This document shows, one piece after another, positions 44,626 to 53,118 of a stretch of 64,000 nt of DNA (positions are counted from its first letter, which is position 1; each line of letters starts with the position of its first letter). A model generated the notes under the pieces. It was given only the letters and a program-made list of their open reading frames with translations. It was not told the DNA's origin and ran no database searches. The position numbers were made by a program, and so were the translations under genes. The DNA is from Alphaproteobacteria bacterium (GTDB lineage: Bacteria; Pseudomonadota; Alphaproteobacteria; ATCC43930; CGMCC-115725), in contig JASHOB010000215.1 of assembly GCA_030041335.1 (NCBI GenBank), forward strand, positions 1-64,000, written 5' to 3'.

Positions 44626-45168
44626 CCAGCGCCAATCCTTGACCTCGGGCATGTGCTCGCGGTGCTGGCAGAAATGGGCTCTGTGATCGATGAGTTTGTC
44701 GCGCGGCCGGTCTGGCTAGGGCCGCCTCGTCGCCGAGTTGCGGCAACCGGTCGATCACATCGGCGACGAGAAGAAAGCGGTCGAGGACCTTGCGCACAAT
44801 CATGGCGATCCGGGATCATCGTCATGCCTTCCTCCTGGTAGCCGCAAACATGGAAATTATTGTGGTTGGTGCGGCGAAAGACGAGCCTGTGGATTAGCCC
44901 GGGATAACCATGATAAGCAGAGATCGCGGGCTCGATCTCGGTGAACAACGCATCGAGGTCGTTTCCTGTCCGGCCATGCGGATGCTCCTCATGGGGCTGG
45001 CGCGTCATCAATTCGACCACATTCACCCCTTGGATCTTAAGGTCGGGAAAGATGGCGGTGAAGGATGTCCACGGCGGCGAGAGCCCAACGTCGAGACATC
45101 CGTGGCGCAGGCAATGATCTGGCCGCGGGAGCAACGCCGTGACGCCAGCAAATTCGGAGGCTTGTGAC
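44626..45168 (-). pseudogene. Decayed phosphoketolase, C-terminal part
   Basis: Phosphoketolase C-terminal motifs appear in order but in different frames: E-F-A-G near 45150, [13 protein letters not shown] and the Q-P-H-E-E-H-P-H-G segment in one frame, followed by [11 protein letters not shown] and [10 protein letters not shown]. After a shift comes [16 protein letters not shown], and after another [11 protein letters not shown] and [10 protein letters not shown]. The first two thirds of the enzyme (active-site part) are absent. A working enzyme would split xylulose-5-phosphate to acetyl phosphate, the substrate of the acetate kinase 6 kb away. Confidence 0.88.
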
Positions 45169-45289
45169 ATGGCAAATTCCTCGAAGTTCTTGGTGATTGA
45201 GGCCGATTCGGCGTTGACCTGGACCAAATTTCGATCTTGCCGGTTTCTATTTTACGCGAACGACCGATGACCCACTACGTTCCTGATTC

Positions 45290-45766
45290 ATGACGAGCGA
45301 ACCACAAACGCAAAGCCTTTTTGACCGCATCTTGGTCGCGACCGACGGTTCCGATGGTGCGACGACGGCGCTGCGCGCGGCGATCGATCTTGCGGCGCAG
45401 GCCCGAGCGGATCTCGTCGTGTTGAACGTCTTTGAACGCGATGAAAGCTCCGTCATCCATGCCCCGGGGACAAGCGAACCGGCTGGTGACGACGCCAAAG
45501 AGATTGCATCGAGGACGGTTCTTGGCGCAGCGAAAACGATCGTGGACGAGCGTCCCGGCATAACAGCAGCCTTCGTGTTTCTGGAGGGTGATGCCGCCAC
45601 CGAAATTCTCCGCTACGCCTCCGACATGGGGGCCGACCTTATCGTGCTGGGACGGTCCGGCCGAAACCGCATCGTAGGCCTGGTCCTCGGTAGCGTGTCG
45701 CAGAAAGTCGTGAGTTTAGCGCCCCAGCCCACCTTGATTGTGCCGCCCGCCGTCAGCGGCCGCTGA
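45290..45766 (+). CDS. Universal stress protein, single domain
   Basis: 158 residues. One UspA fold: F-D-R-I-L-V-A-T-D-G-S-D at the start and G-R-S-G-R-N-R-I-V-G-L-V-L-G-S near the end, the full ATP-binding motif. It stands alone between the phosphoketolase relic and the RMD1 gene. No FixK/FNR box is visible right upstream. Confidence 0.92.
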   Translation: MTSEPQTQSLFDRILVATDGSDGATTALRAAIDLAAQARADLVVLNVFERDESSVIHAPGTSEPAGDDAKEIASRTVLGAAKTIVDERPGITAAFVFLEGDAATEILRYASDMGADLIVLGRSGRNRIVGLVLGSVSQKVVSLAPQPTLIVPPAVSGR

Positions 45767-46084
45767 AGGGAGCGCGCGCTTCTCCGACCATTCAAGGTGC
45801 CTCGCCGAGGCCGTGAGCGGGGCTACAAGCGATGGGCGATCGCCATCGATGAGAGCGGCAATCGGACAAACGTCGCACCGAGGGCTCCTGCCTTCGTCCA
45901 AACCAAAGGCGCACTTGGCAATCTCCCCGTTCGCCGGCGGAAAAGGAGCTTTTCTCGAGGCCAAAGCTCCGGCCGGGATATGTTTCCGGAGACGGCCCCG
46001 CAAATACCACCCGACGGATTGCGACCGGAAGCGCTTGCCCGTGGTAATGGCTGCGCCTTCGACGCGGTGCAACGGGATTAAGCT
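45767..46084. other. Intergenic stretch, nothing recognised
   Basis: Spacer between convergent genes. A minus-strand frame with C-D-V-C-P-I-A is not supported by a start signal or family match. Confidence 0.35.
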
Positions 46085-46903
46085 TCAGATGATGTACTGG
46101 TAGAGCGACAGAACGAGCTCGGCGACAATCAGCGCCACGATGTACCATTCGACCCGCAGGCTGCTGCGGTTTTGCAGCAGACCGAGCAGCGTCTCGGCGG
46201 TCCGCGATATAACCTCGAGTTTGCGGTCGAGAGCACGGCTGCGTTCGCGTAGCTCATATTCCTCGGCGAGACGCAGATAGAGTCTTTCGAGTTCCGGATG
46301 TTCCCATAGCAGTTCCGGCTTTTCGCCAGTCTCCACGCGCCCGACCATGCGATGCTCCATGTGGAGCACGTCGCCAATCTGGCGCACTAAAGCTGCGCCA
46401 TAGGCCGCAATGCGGCCTCGTTCCCGCAAGTCGGCCGCGAGCGGTTCGATGCGGTCGAAAATTCCGGCGATCCTTGTTTCGTAGTGCGCCAGAATCAGGC
46501 TTTTGGCGAGAGCATCGGCAACGACCTGAAAGCATTCCACTGTCGCGCTCCGGACCAGGATCGTACCGGTCAGGTCTGCCTGCATATCGGCTTCGGGCCT
46601 GACCTGAAGTCGAGCATAATCGGTTTCGGGTACCGCCGAAGGGCCGGCGATGTGCGGTGCAAGCCGTTCCAAGATGTCGTTCTCGGCCTCCGGTGCGACG
46701 TTAAAGAGCACGACCACGCCGTAGCGGAAAAACACACCAAGGCCGTTCTCGCCGCACGGCAGCGCGAGCGGCGTGAGTGCCAGAGGCTCGACGGGTTCGA
46801 GCGCCCGAGTCTCGATACGATCGCCGACGTAAAGCGCCTTGATCGGAACCGTCTCTGGCATCCGCTGGGGGAACGTCGGTAATTTGGTTTCGGCTAACGC
46901 CAT
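46085..46903 (-). CDS. RMD1/YagE-family (DUF155) membrane protein
   Basis: 272 residues. The central region has F-F-R-Y-G-V-V-V-L-F-N, typical of the RMD1 (DUF155) family. Long helices with E-H-R-M-V-G-R and L-E-V-I-S-R-T-A-E-T-L follow, and one C-terminal membrane helix (about 250-270, VEWYIVALIVAELVLSLYQYI) anchors it. The yeast and mitochondrial relatives act in membrane or translation-linked processes; the bacterial role is unknown. Confidence 0.85.
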   Translation of the reverse strand: MALAETKLPTFPQRMPETVPIKALYVGDRIETRALEPVEPLALTPLALPCGENGLGVFFRYGVVVLFNVAPEAENDILERLAPHIAGPSAVPETDYARLQVRPEADMQADLTGTILVRSATVECFQVVADALAKSLILAHYETRIAGIFDRIEPLAADLRERGRIAAYGAALVRQIGDVLHMEHRMVGRVETGEKPELLWEHPELERLYLRLAEEYELRERSRALDRKLEVISRTAETLLGLLQNRSSLRVEWYIVALIVAELVLSLYQYII

Positions 46904-47065
46904 GACGAACGTCGCAATCTGCTCCGAAAAATGTTGAGGCAGTGCTGCAAGAACCCTGCGGTTCTCGACCGATCATAACCCTATGGATACCTGGTTGTGT
47001 TCGATAGTTTCTCTGCGCCTGTCACGTTGCGGTTGGACGATCGATTTGACGTCAAGACCATGCCG

Positions 47066-47755
47066 CTAGAGATCGCCACGAAACAGTCGGCCGATGCCGG
47101 CGGTTACGGTCATTGCCAACGCGCCCCAGAGCAATACCCGGAGGCTTCCCCGGGTCATTTCCGCACCGCCAGTGCGCGCCGCGAAGGCGCCTAGAACAGC
47201 AAGAGAGATCAACGAACCGCCGACCACAGCGAGTGAAAACGCAGAAGAGGGGACGACAATGGCGGTTGCCAAGGGAATCGCGGCGCCGACGGTGAAGCTC
47301 GCTGCCGATGCGGCCGCGGCTTGAAGCGGACGGGCGCGAAGTTGTTCGCTGATCCCGAGTTCCTCACGGGCATGGGTCCCGAGCGCATCGCGCATCATGA
47401 GTTGGCGGGCTACTTGCGCCGCCAGGTCGGGGTCCAGTCCGCGTTCGACATAGATCGACGCCAGTTCTTCGTGTTCCGCTTCGGCATCTGCCACAAGTCC
47501 GGCGCGCTCAAGTGCCAGGTCGGCCTCTTCAATGTCCGCCTGCGAACTAACCGAGACATATTCACCAGCCGCCATTGCCATGGCTCCGGCGACAAGGCCC
47601 GCGATACCGGCGATAAGCACTTGCCCACGTGGAGCCGCCGCAGATGCCACTCCCAAGAGCAGGCTTGCCGTCGAAATTACCCCATCGTCCGCGCCAAGCA
47701 CCGCGGCCCGAAGCCACCCGCTGCGCTGGGTACGGTGATGCTGTTCACGCGGCAT
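47066..47755 (-). CDS. VIT-family iron/manganese transporter
   Basis: 229 residues. The first helix carries V-L-G-A-D-D-G-V-I-S-T, and helix 2 G-A-M-A-M-A-A-G-E-Y-V-S-V-S-S-Q, both hallmarks of VIT1/CCC1 transporters. An acidic, helical metal-binding segment (about 75-130) and three C-terminal helices follow. It should export Fe(II) or Mn(II) from the cytoplasm. The small membrane gene at 47853-48029 is 97 nt upstream on the same strand and the FixK/FNR box lies before it, so low-oxygen control of metal handling is plausible. Confidence 0.93.
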   Translation of the reverse strand: MPREQHHRTQRSGWLRAAVLGADDGVISTASLLLGVASAAAPRGQVLIAGIAGLVAGAMAMAAGEYVSVSSQADIEEADLALERAGLVADAEAEHEELASIYVERGLDPDLAAQVARQLMMRDALGTHAREELGISEQLRARPLQAAAASAASFTVGAAIPLATAIVVPSSAFSLAVVGGSLISLAVLGAFAARTGGAEMTRGSLRVLLWGALAMTVTAGIGRLFRGDL

Positions 47756-47852
47756 GTTTCGTCCGCCTCACTTGACCTTTGTGCAGCGTGCGAAAGCAGC
47801 AATTTGACGAACGCTCAATTGTCAAATCAAGCTTTGGGACGGCACGGTCCAA

Positions 47853-48029
47853 TCATGGCGAAACTTGGGCAGGCGCACTGTAGGAAGAATATCGGGCACG
47901 GATTGTGTTCTCGGCATTCGTGATCAGGAGAATCAGGGAAACGACACCACCAAAAATGACCGCATAACGCAATATCTGAACGCTGTCGTCGCGGAACACC
48001 TTGGCCCTTGCCTGCATGACTCCTTCCAT
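47853..48029 (-). CDS. 58-residue single-pass membrane protein near a FixK/FNR box
   Basis: ATG 48029 has GAGGG upstream (spacing 4); ATG 48017 with GGAAGGAG is an alternative. The protein has a positive N-terminus, one membrane helix (about 18-37, QILRYAVIFGGVVSLILLIT) and a polar C-terminus. It is the first gene on the minus strand after the FixK/FNR box at 48074-48087, which it shares with the divergent Lon-like gene. No family recognised. Confidence 0.55.
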   Translation of the reverse strand: MEGVMQARAKVFRDDSVQILRYAVIFGGVVSLILLITNAENTIRARYSSYSAPAQVSP

Positions 48030-48073
48030 TGACCCTCGCGAGGTTGTTCTACCCGCGATAGACTTGGCGCTCT

Positions 48074-48087
48074 TTGACGGAGATCAA
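48074..48087. promoter_or_regulatory. FixK/FNR box in the divergent promoter of the Lon-like gene
   Basis: TTGAC-GGAG-ATCAA has the TTGA-N6-TCAA core and one mismatch to the full consensus. It lies about 45 nt before ATG 48126 and 51 nt before the divergent ATG 48029. Confidence 0.6.
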
Positions 48088-48125
48088 TCGGACCGGAGCT
48101 CAAAGAGAGGTCTCGTCGATGGCAA

Positions 48126-50651
48126 ATGAAAGAAAGCGGAATGGTCGGTGAGCCATTACCCGCGGGCGCTCGGGAAGTCGGGACAGGATCGGATGCGGCG
48201 TCGGCCGACAAGAACGGCTGGCAAACCGGCGCGGCCATTCCCGCGGAATTGTTGCGGCGCGCCGCCGCATTCGGCGATCTGACATTCACGACCAGTGAGG
48301 ATCTCCCGCTGCTTACCGGTCTCGTTGGGCAGGAACGCGCGGTAGAAGCGGTCGAGTTCGGCATTGCCATGCAACGGCCTGGCTTCAATGTCTTTGCCTT
48401 TGGACCGAACGGCAGCGGCAAGCGATCGCTGGTTCAAGAGCTGCTGGAGCAGCGCGCCGCGAGCGCGCCGGTGCCCTCAGATTGGTGCTACGTCAACAAT
48501 TTCGGTGATCCGCGACGTCCACATTGTCTTGAATTGCCGACCGGTCGCGCGGTGCCATTGCGCGATGCGATGAAGCATCTTGTGTCGGAGCTGCGGATCG
48601 TCCTCCCCGCGGCGTTCGAACGGGAAGATTACCGTTCGCGACGCGAAGTCATTGATCAGCAATTCAAGCATCGCCAGGACGAAGCTTTCGGCGAATTGGA
48701 ACGCAAGGCAGAGGCCAAGAGCATCGGCTTGTTGCGGACGCCGACGGGTTTGGCGCTTGCCCCGGTCCAAAATGGCGAAGTAATGCCGCCCGATGCGTTT
48801 AAGCGTCTGCCGGGGGAAGATCGCCAGCGCATCGGCGACGAGATCGCGACGCTCCAGACCGAACTCGAGGGCATTATTCGCCAGATACCGAGTTGGGAAC
48901 GCGAGCACCGTGACGCGGTGAGGAAGCTCACCCGCGACACCACCGCTGGTGTCGTCAGTGGTCTCTTCACCGACATTCGCCGCGGCTTTGACGACCTTGC
49001 CGACGTGTCGGCTTATCTCGAAGCGGTGCAGCAAGACATCCTCGAACATGCCGACGATTTTATTGCGCCCAATCGATCAGAAAATCAGGCTGCCGCCCCA
49101 TCCGACATCGCCGGCGAATTTCCGTTCCGGCGCTATCAAGTCAATGTTGTAGTCGATAATTCCCAGTCCCGGGGAGCGCCGATCATTTGGGAAGATCGGC
49201 CGACCCATCAGAACCTTGTCGGTCGGTTGGAGCATCTGGCGCGGTTAGGAACGCTCATAACCGATTTTAATCTCATCGTTCCGGGCGCCTTGCACCGGGC
49301 GAATGGCGGCTACCTCGTCCTCGATGCCCGCCGCCTGCTCACCGCGAATTTCGGTTGGGAGGCGCTGAAGCAATCACTGCGCGCCGGCGAAATTCGCATC
49401 ATATCTCTCGAGCAGATGCTCAGCCTCGCCAGCACCGTCTCGCTCGAGCCCGAGCCGATCCCGCTTCAGGTCAAGGTCGTGCTGATTGGTCCGCCGCCGG
49501 TCTACTACATTCTTGCCGATGCCGATCCCGACTTCCTCGATCTATTCAAGGTCGCCGCCGAGTTCGAAGAACGCCTCGATCGCAGTCCGGAGACGATGGC
49601 TCTCTATGCGCGTCTCGTCGCTACGTCCGCCCGACGCAACCAACTACGCCCGTTGGACCATGACGGGGTCGCGCGCGTGGTCGAGGAAGCGGTTAGAATC
49701 GGCGGCGATGGCGACAAACTTACCACACATGTCTCGACGCTAAGCGACTTGATGCAAGAGGCCGATCACCTTGCCGGCATTGCCGGAAAGACGGTAATGG
49801 GCGCATCCGATATCGAAGCGGCCGTCAGAGCGCGGCGTCGCCGGGCGGATCGCCTCTATTGGCGCCTTCAGGAAGAGATCGAGCGCCAAACTATACGCAT
49901 TGAGACGGACGGCGAACGGATCGGTCAAATCAATGGTCTTTCGGTTTACACGCTCGGTGGCATGAGTTTCGGTCATCCGACGCGCATTACCGCGCAGGTG
50001 CGCTTCGGCCGAGGCGAACTGGTCGATATCGAGCGCGAGGTCGCGCTCGGTGGTCCCATTCATTCGAAGGGTGTCCTCATTCTATCGGGCTTCTTGGGCG
50101 GCCGGTTCGGACGAAGCGGGCCGCTTTCCCTCACTGCCAGTCTGGTCTTCGAGCAATCCTACGGCATGGTCGAGGGCGACAGCGCGTCGGCCGCGGAGCT
50201 CTTTGCGCTGATGTCAGCGCTCTCGGAAACGCCGATCCGACAGTGCTTTGCCGTGACTGGATCCGTTGATCAGCTCGGGCGCATTCAGGCGATTGGCGGC
50301 GTCAATGAAAAGATCGAGGGCTATTTCGATGTTTGTCAAGCCCGCGGTCTGACCGGCCATCAGGGCGTCATCATTCCGGCGACCAATGTGCGGCATTTGA
50401 TGCTGAGATCCGACATCGTCGTCGCAGCCAAGGCGGGTCAGTTCCGCGTGATTCCGATTGATACGGTGGATCAAGGTCTGGAGCTTCTCATCGGCTTGCC
50501 GGCGGGGAGTATCGACATCACCGGCAACTATCCGGAAGGCACGGTCAATCGGCGCGTCGCCGCACGGCTGGCGGCGCTCGCGCGTCAATCCCGGCCGTCG
50601 GAATCGCGACCGCGCGGTCCACGGCGGCGGCGCGAGGACGAGCGTGACTGA
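48126..50651 (+). CDS. Lon-like ATP-dependent protease (LonB-type AAA)
   Basis: 841 residues as read from ATG 48126. The start is uncertain: the AGAGAGG upstream is better spaced for an out-of-frame ATG at 48119 whose frame closes after 10 codons, and ATG 48141 is another option. Walker A is GPNGSGKR (93-100). The C-terminal Lon protease domain has the catalytic pair Ser686 (E-G-D-S-A-S) and Lys729 (V-N-E-K-I-E-G), 43 residues apart as in E. coli Lon. It should degrade unfolded or regulated proteins at the expense of ATP. The gene behind it overlaps by 8 nt, with acetate kinase next. Confidence 0.9.
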   Translation: MKESGMVGEPLPAGAREVGTGSDAASADKNGWQTGAAIPAELLRRAAAFGDLTFTTSEDLPLLTGLVGQERAVEAVEFGIAMQRPGFNVFAFGPNGSGKRSLVQELLEQRAASAPVPSDWCYVNNFGDPRRPHCLELPTGRAVPLRDAMKHLVSELRIVLPAAFEREDYRSRREVIDQQFKHRQDEAFGELERKAEAKSIGLLRTPTGLALAPVQNGEVMPPDAFKRLPGEDRQRIGDEIATLQTELEGIIRQIPSWEREHRDAVRKLTRDTTAGVVSGLFTDIRRGFDDLADVSAYLEAVQQDILEHADDFIAPNRSENQAAAPSDIAGEFPFRRYQVNVVVDNSQSRGAPIIWEDRPTHQNLVGRLEHLARLGTLITDFNLIVPGALHRANGGYLVLDARRLLTANFGWEALKQSLRAGEIRIISLEQMLSLASTVSLEPEPIPLQVKVVLIGPPPVYYILADADPDFLDLFKVAAEFEERLDRSPETMALYARLVATSARRNQLRPLDHDGVARVVEEAVRIGGDGDKLTTHVSTLSDLMQEADHLAGIAGKTVMGASDIEAAVRARRRRADRLYWRLQEEIERQTIRIETDGERIGQINGLSVYTLGGMSFGHPTRITAQVRFGRGELVDIEREVALGGPIHSKGVLILSGFLGGRFGRSGPLSLTASLVFEQSYGMVEGDSASAAELFALMSALSETPIRQCFAVTGSVDQLGRIQAIGGVNEKIEGYFDVCQARGLTGHQGVIIPATNVRHLMLRSDIVVAAKAGQFRVIPIDTVDQGLELLIGLPAGSIDITGNYPEGTVNRRVAARLAALARQSRPSESRPRGPRRRREDERD

Positions 50652-51432
50652 GTTTGAGATCAAGCGCGTCGTCATCGCTTGCGACGCGGCGGCCGACGTG
50701 CAGCTGGCGGCGGCGGCAGCGGCGGCACTCGCAGCGCGACATGGCGCGCCATTGTATGGTATTTTTTTCGAGGACGAAAATCTGCATCGTCTCGCCCAAC
50801 TGGAAATCGCAGCACATATCGGCCTTGCAGCCGACATCCCGTTGCCGGCAGCGCCTGGCGATGTGCTGAATGACATCCTCCACATGCGCGGCGGCACCAT
50901 GCGTCGGGCGCTCGAAACGGCGGCCGCCCGGCATCATTTGTCGTGGTCGTTCGACCGCGTGCTCTCAACCGAATCACTGCCGGCGAGCGAGGGCGACGTT
51001 CTGGTGATCGAAGCGGCGAGGAGGCCGTTTTCGGGGCGGTGGCGGCCGCGTTCCCGACTGCTCTCGTCCATGGTCGGCAACGCGAACACGTTCCTGCTGC
51101 GCCGAGGCCGCGAGGGCCGCGTAACCGTGGTCATGACGCCGCGCGATGCCGCCACCTGCGAGCACCTCGTTAGTGCGGTGCTCGCATTCGCCGAGCGCGA
51201 TCAGACCGTCGTGTTTATGTCGTCGGCGGCGCAAATACGGGACCTGGCCCAACGAAGCGCCGAATACGCACATAAATTGATGTTCGAGCCACGGCCGGAC
51301 GAGATTGCCGATATTCTATTGCGATTGGCTCAGCTCGATCCAAACTTGTTGGTGGTCAGCGCAGAGGAGAATATGAAGGTCCGCAATGCCCTTGCCGACG
51401 CCACCAGCTGCGATCTACTGGTGGTGAAGTGA
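50644..51432 (+). CDS. Universal-stress-like protein of the Lon-like/acetate kinase operon
   Basis: 262 residues from GTG 50644, which overlaps the Lon-like gene by 8 nt. The N-terminus F-E-I-K-R-V-V-I-A-C-D-A-A-A-D, then G-I-F-F-E-D-E-N-L, resembles a UspA-type alpha/beta fold. A second half with V-T-V-V-M-T-P-R-D-A-A follows and ends L-L-V-V. No ATP motif is present. Conserved next to Lon-like and ackA genes in other alphaproteobacteria as far as I recall; function unknown. Confidence 0.75.
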   Translation: MTEFEIKRVVIACDAAADVQLAAAAAAALAARHGAPLYGIFFEDENLHRLAQLEIAAHIGLAADIPLPAAPGDVLNDILHMRGGTMRRALETAAARHHLSWSFDRVLSTESLPASEGDVLVIEAARRPFSGRWRPRSRLLSSMVGNANTFLLRRGREGRVTVVMTPRDAATCEHLVSAVLAFAERDQTVVFMSSAAQIRDLAQRSAEYAHKLMFEPRPDEIADILLRLAQLDPNLLVVSAEENMKVRNALADATSCDLLVVK

Positions 51433-51462
51433 GGGGAATATTGGACAGCCAGTCCCGGACCG

Positions 51463-52656
51463 ATGCGAGAGCCCATCCTGATCATCAATGCAGGTTCTTC
51501 GAGCGTCAAATTCTCGCTGTTCGAGACTGAAGCAGACCGTTCTCTCGCGATGCGCGCCCACGGCCAGGTCGAGGGCATCGGCATCGCCCCGCGCCTGGAG
51601 GTTGCCGACGGCTTGAGCGGCAAGGCCACCACCGAGCCGGTGGCCGGCGCCGGACATGGCGGCGCGATCGATGCAATCCATCGCTGGTTCGTCGGTCACA
51701 TCGCAGACGAGTCGAGTTTCGACGGGGTGGGTCACCGCATCGTGCATGGTGGTACCGATTATGCTGCGCCAGTGCTGATCGACAACGCCGTAATGGCGGC
51801 GTTGGAAGCGCTGGCGCCACTGGCGCCGCTTCATCAACCGCACAATATCGCCGCGATCCGCGCCGTGTCGGCGGTGGCACCCCGACTGCGCCAAGTAGCC
51901 TGCTTCGATACCGCGTTCCACGCGGATCAGCCGCCGCTTGCCCGGGCATTTGCTTTGCCGCGCGAGCTGACGGCGAAAGGGATCCGGCGCTACGGGTTTC
52001 ACGGACTTTCTTGCGAATACATCGTCTCGGCGATGCCGCGCGTCGCGCCGCAATGCGCCGACAAGAAACTTATCGTCGCGCATCTCGGTAACGGCGCCAG
52101 CCTAACCGCGATCGATCGCGGACACAGTATTGCCACCACCATGAGCTTTACCGCTCTTGACGGGCTGCCCATGGGCACCCGTTCGGGCAGTCTCGATCCT
52201 GGTGTGATCCTGTATTTACTGCAGCACGAGGGCCTCGACGCGGCTCGCATCCAAGATTTGCTCTATGAGCGCTCGGGCCTGTTGGGCGTATCGGAACTGT
52301 CAAGCGATATGCGAGCACTGCTGGCGAGCGATCTGCCGGCTGCCAAGGAAGCCGTCGACCTGTTCGTCTATCGGATTGGCCGCGAGCTCGGGTCGTTGGT
52401 CGCGGCATTGGGTGGCCTCGACGCCCTGATCTTCACTGCCGGCATCGGCGAACATGCCGCGGCGATTCGCGGGCGCGTGTGCGGGGACGCATCGTGGCTG
52501 GGGATCGTCCTCGACGACGATGCGAACGCGCGCGATGGCCCACTTATTTCGAGGCCGAATTCGGCGGTCTCCGCTTGGGTGATTCCGACGGACGAGAATC
52601 TCATGATCGCGACGCACACGCGGCGTCTTTTGGACGAGGACCGGACACGCCCCTAA
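51463..52656 (+). CDS. ackA: Acetate kinase
   Basis: 397 residues. It interconverts acetyl phosphate and acetate with ATP. Motifs: N-A-G-S-S-S-V-K-F (N-terminal phosphate loop), C-F-D-T-A-F-H with the catalytic Asp, H-L-G-N-G-A-S, and G-T-R-S-G-S-L-D-P-G. The length is complete. No phosphotransacetylase gene follows, so its acetyl phosphate may have come from the phosphoketolase now seen as a pseudogene at 44.6-45.2 kb. It lies 30 nt after the Usp-like gene. Confidence 0.95.
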   Translation: MREPILIINAGSSSVKFSLFETEADRSLAMRAHGQVEGIGIAPRLEVADGLSGKATTEPVAGAGHGGAIDAIHRWFVGHIADESSFDGVGHRIVHGGTDYAAPVLIDNAVMAALEALAPLAPLHQPHNIAAIRAVSAVAPRLRQVACFDTAFHADQPPLARAFALPRELTAKGIRRYGFHGLSCEYIVSAMPRVAPQCADKKLIVAHLGNGASLTAIDRGHSIATTMSFTALDGLPMGTRSGSLDPGVILYLLQHEGLDAARIQDLLYERSGLLGVSELSSDMRALLASDLPAAKEAVDLFVYRIGRELGSLVAALGGLDALIFTAGIGEHAAAIRGRVCGDASWLGIVLDDDANARDGPLISRPNSAVSAWVIPTDENLMIATHTRRLLDEDRTRP

Positions 52657-53047
52657 AAATCCCTCCTTGCAGCTCCCGATATTCGCGAGCCGCCCGGTGT
52701 GACCGGGGTCCGGCGCCATTCAACCGAAAGATGTGAGAGTCCTGATTCGCCGCGATGTACAGCCGGCGGCGCTGTCTTGATCGTGTCGTAGCGGCATCGC
52801 GACCGCCGCGCCTGATTGGCGGCCAGGCTCCTTACTCGCCGGCCGGGATACGGTCGGAGCGGGCCTCGCAATGTCGGGAATTGGGACGCGGCCTCTCGCC
52901 CCGGCGAGCCCGCGACCGGCGGCGCAACTATCCCTTTGCACGTGCGAGAAACCCTGAGGATCGATGCGTCGTTGGCGGCCGCGACGCCGACCGCACTCGC
53001 CTGCCGATTTTCTTGATCTCCGATATGGCGCCGCACCCGGTGACGCC
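52657..53047. other. Intergenic stretch, nothing recognised
   Basis: No gene or RNA is supported between ackA and the FixK/FNR box ahead of the dioxygenase. Confidence 0.35.
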
Positions 53048-53061
53048 TTGATTCAAATCAA
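53048..53061. promoter_or_regulatory. FixK/FNR box upstream of the extradiol dioxygenase gene
   Basis: TTGAT-TCAA-ATCAA matches the consensus TTGAT-N4-ATCAA perfectly. It lies 57-70 nt ahead of ATG 53119. Confidence 0.75.
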
Positions 53062-53118
53062 ATCGTCACACCGCCAAATGCCCGATCTTGCCGGTCGTTA
53101 TCGCTCGGAGAACGTCTC

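Noticed and set aside
44547-44652. N-terminal extension of the GST-like protein
   Set aside because: The extra residues M-P-E-V-K-D-W-R-W are the end of the phosphoketolase relic, not part of the GST fold.
45214-45227. TTGACCTGGACCAA as a FixK/FNR box ahead of the Usp gene at 45290
   Set aside because: The second half-site reads CCAA, not TCAA, and the first ends in C, so the match is too weak.
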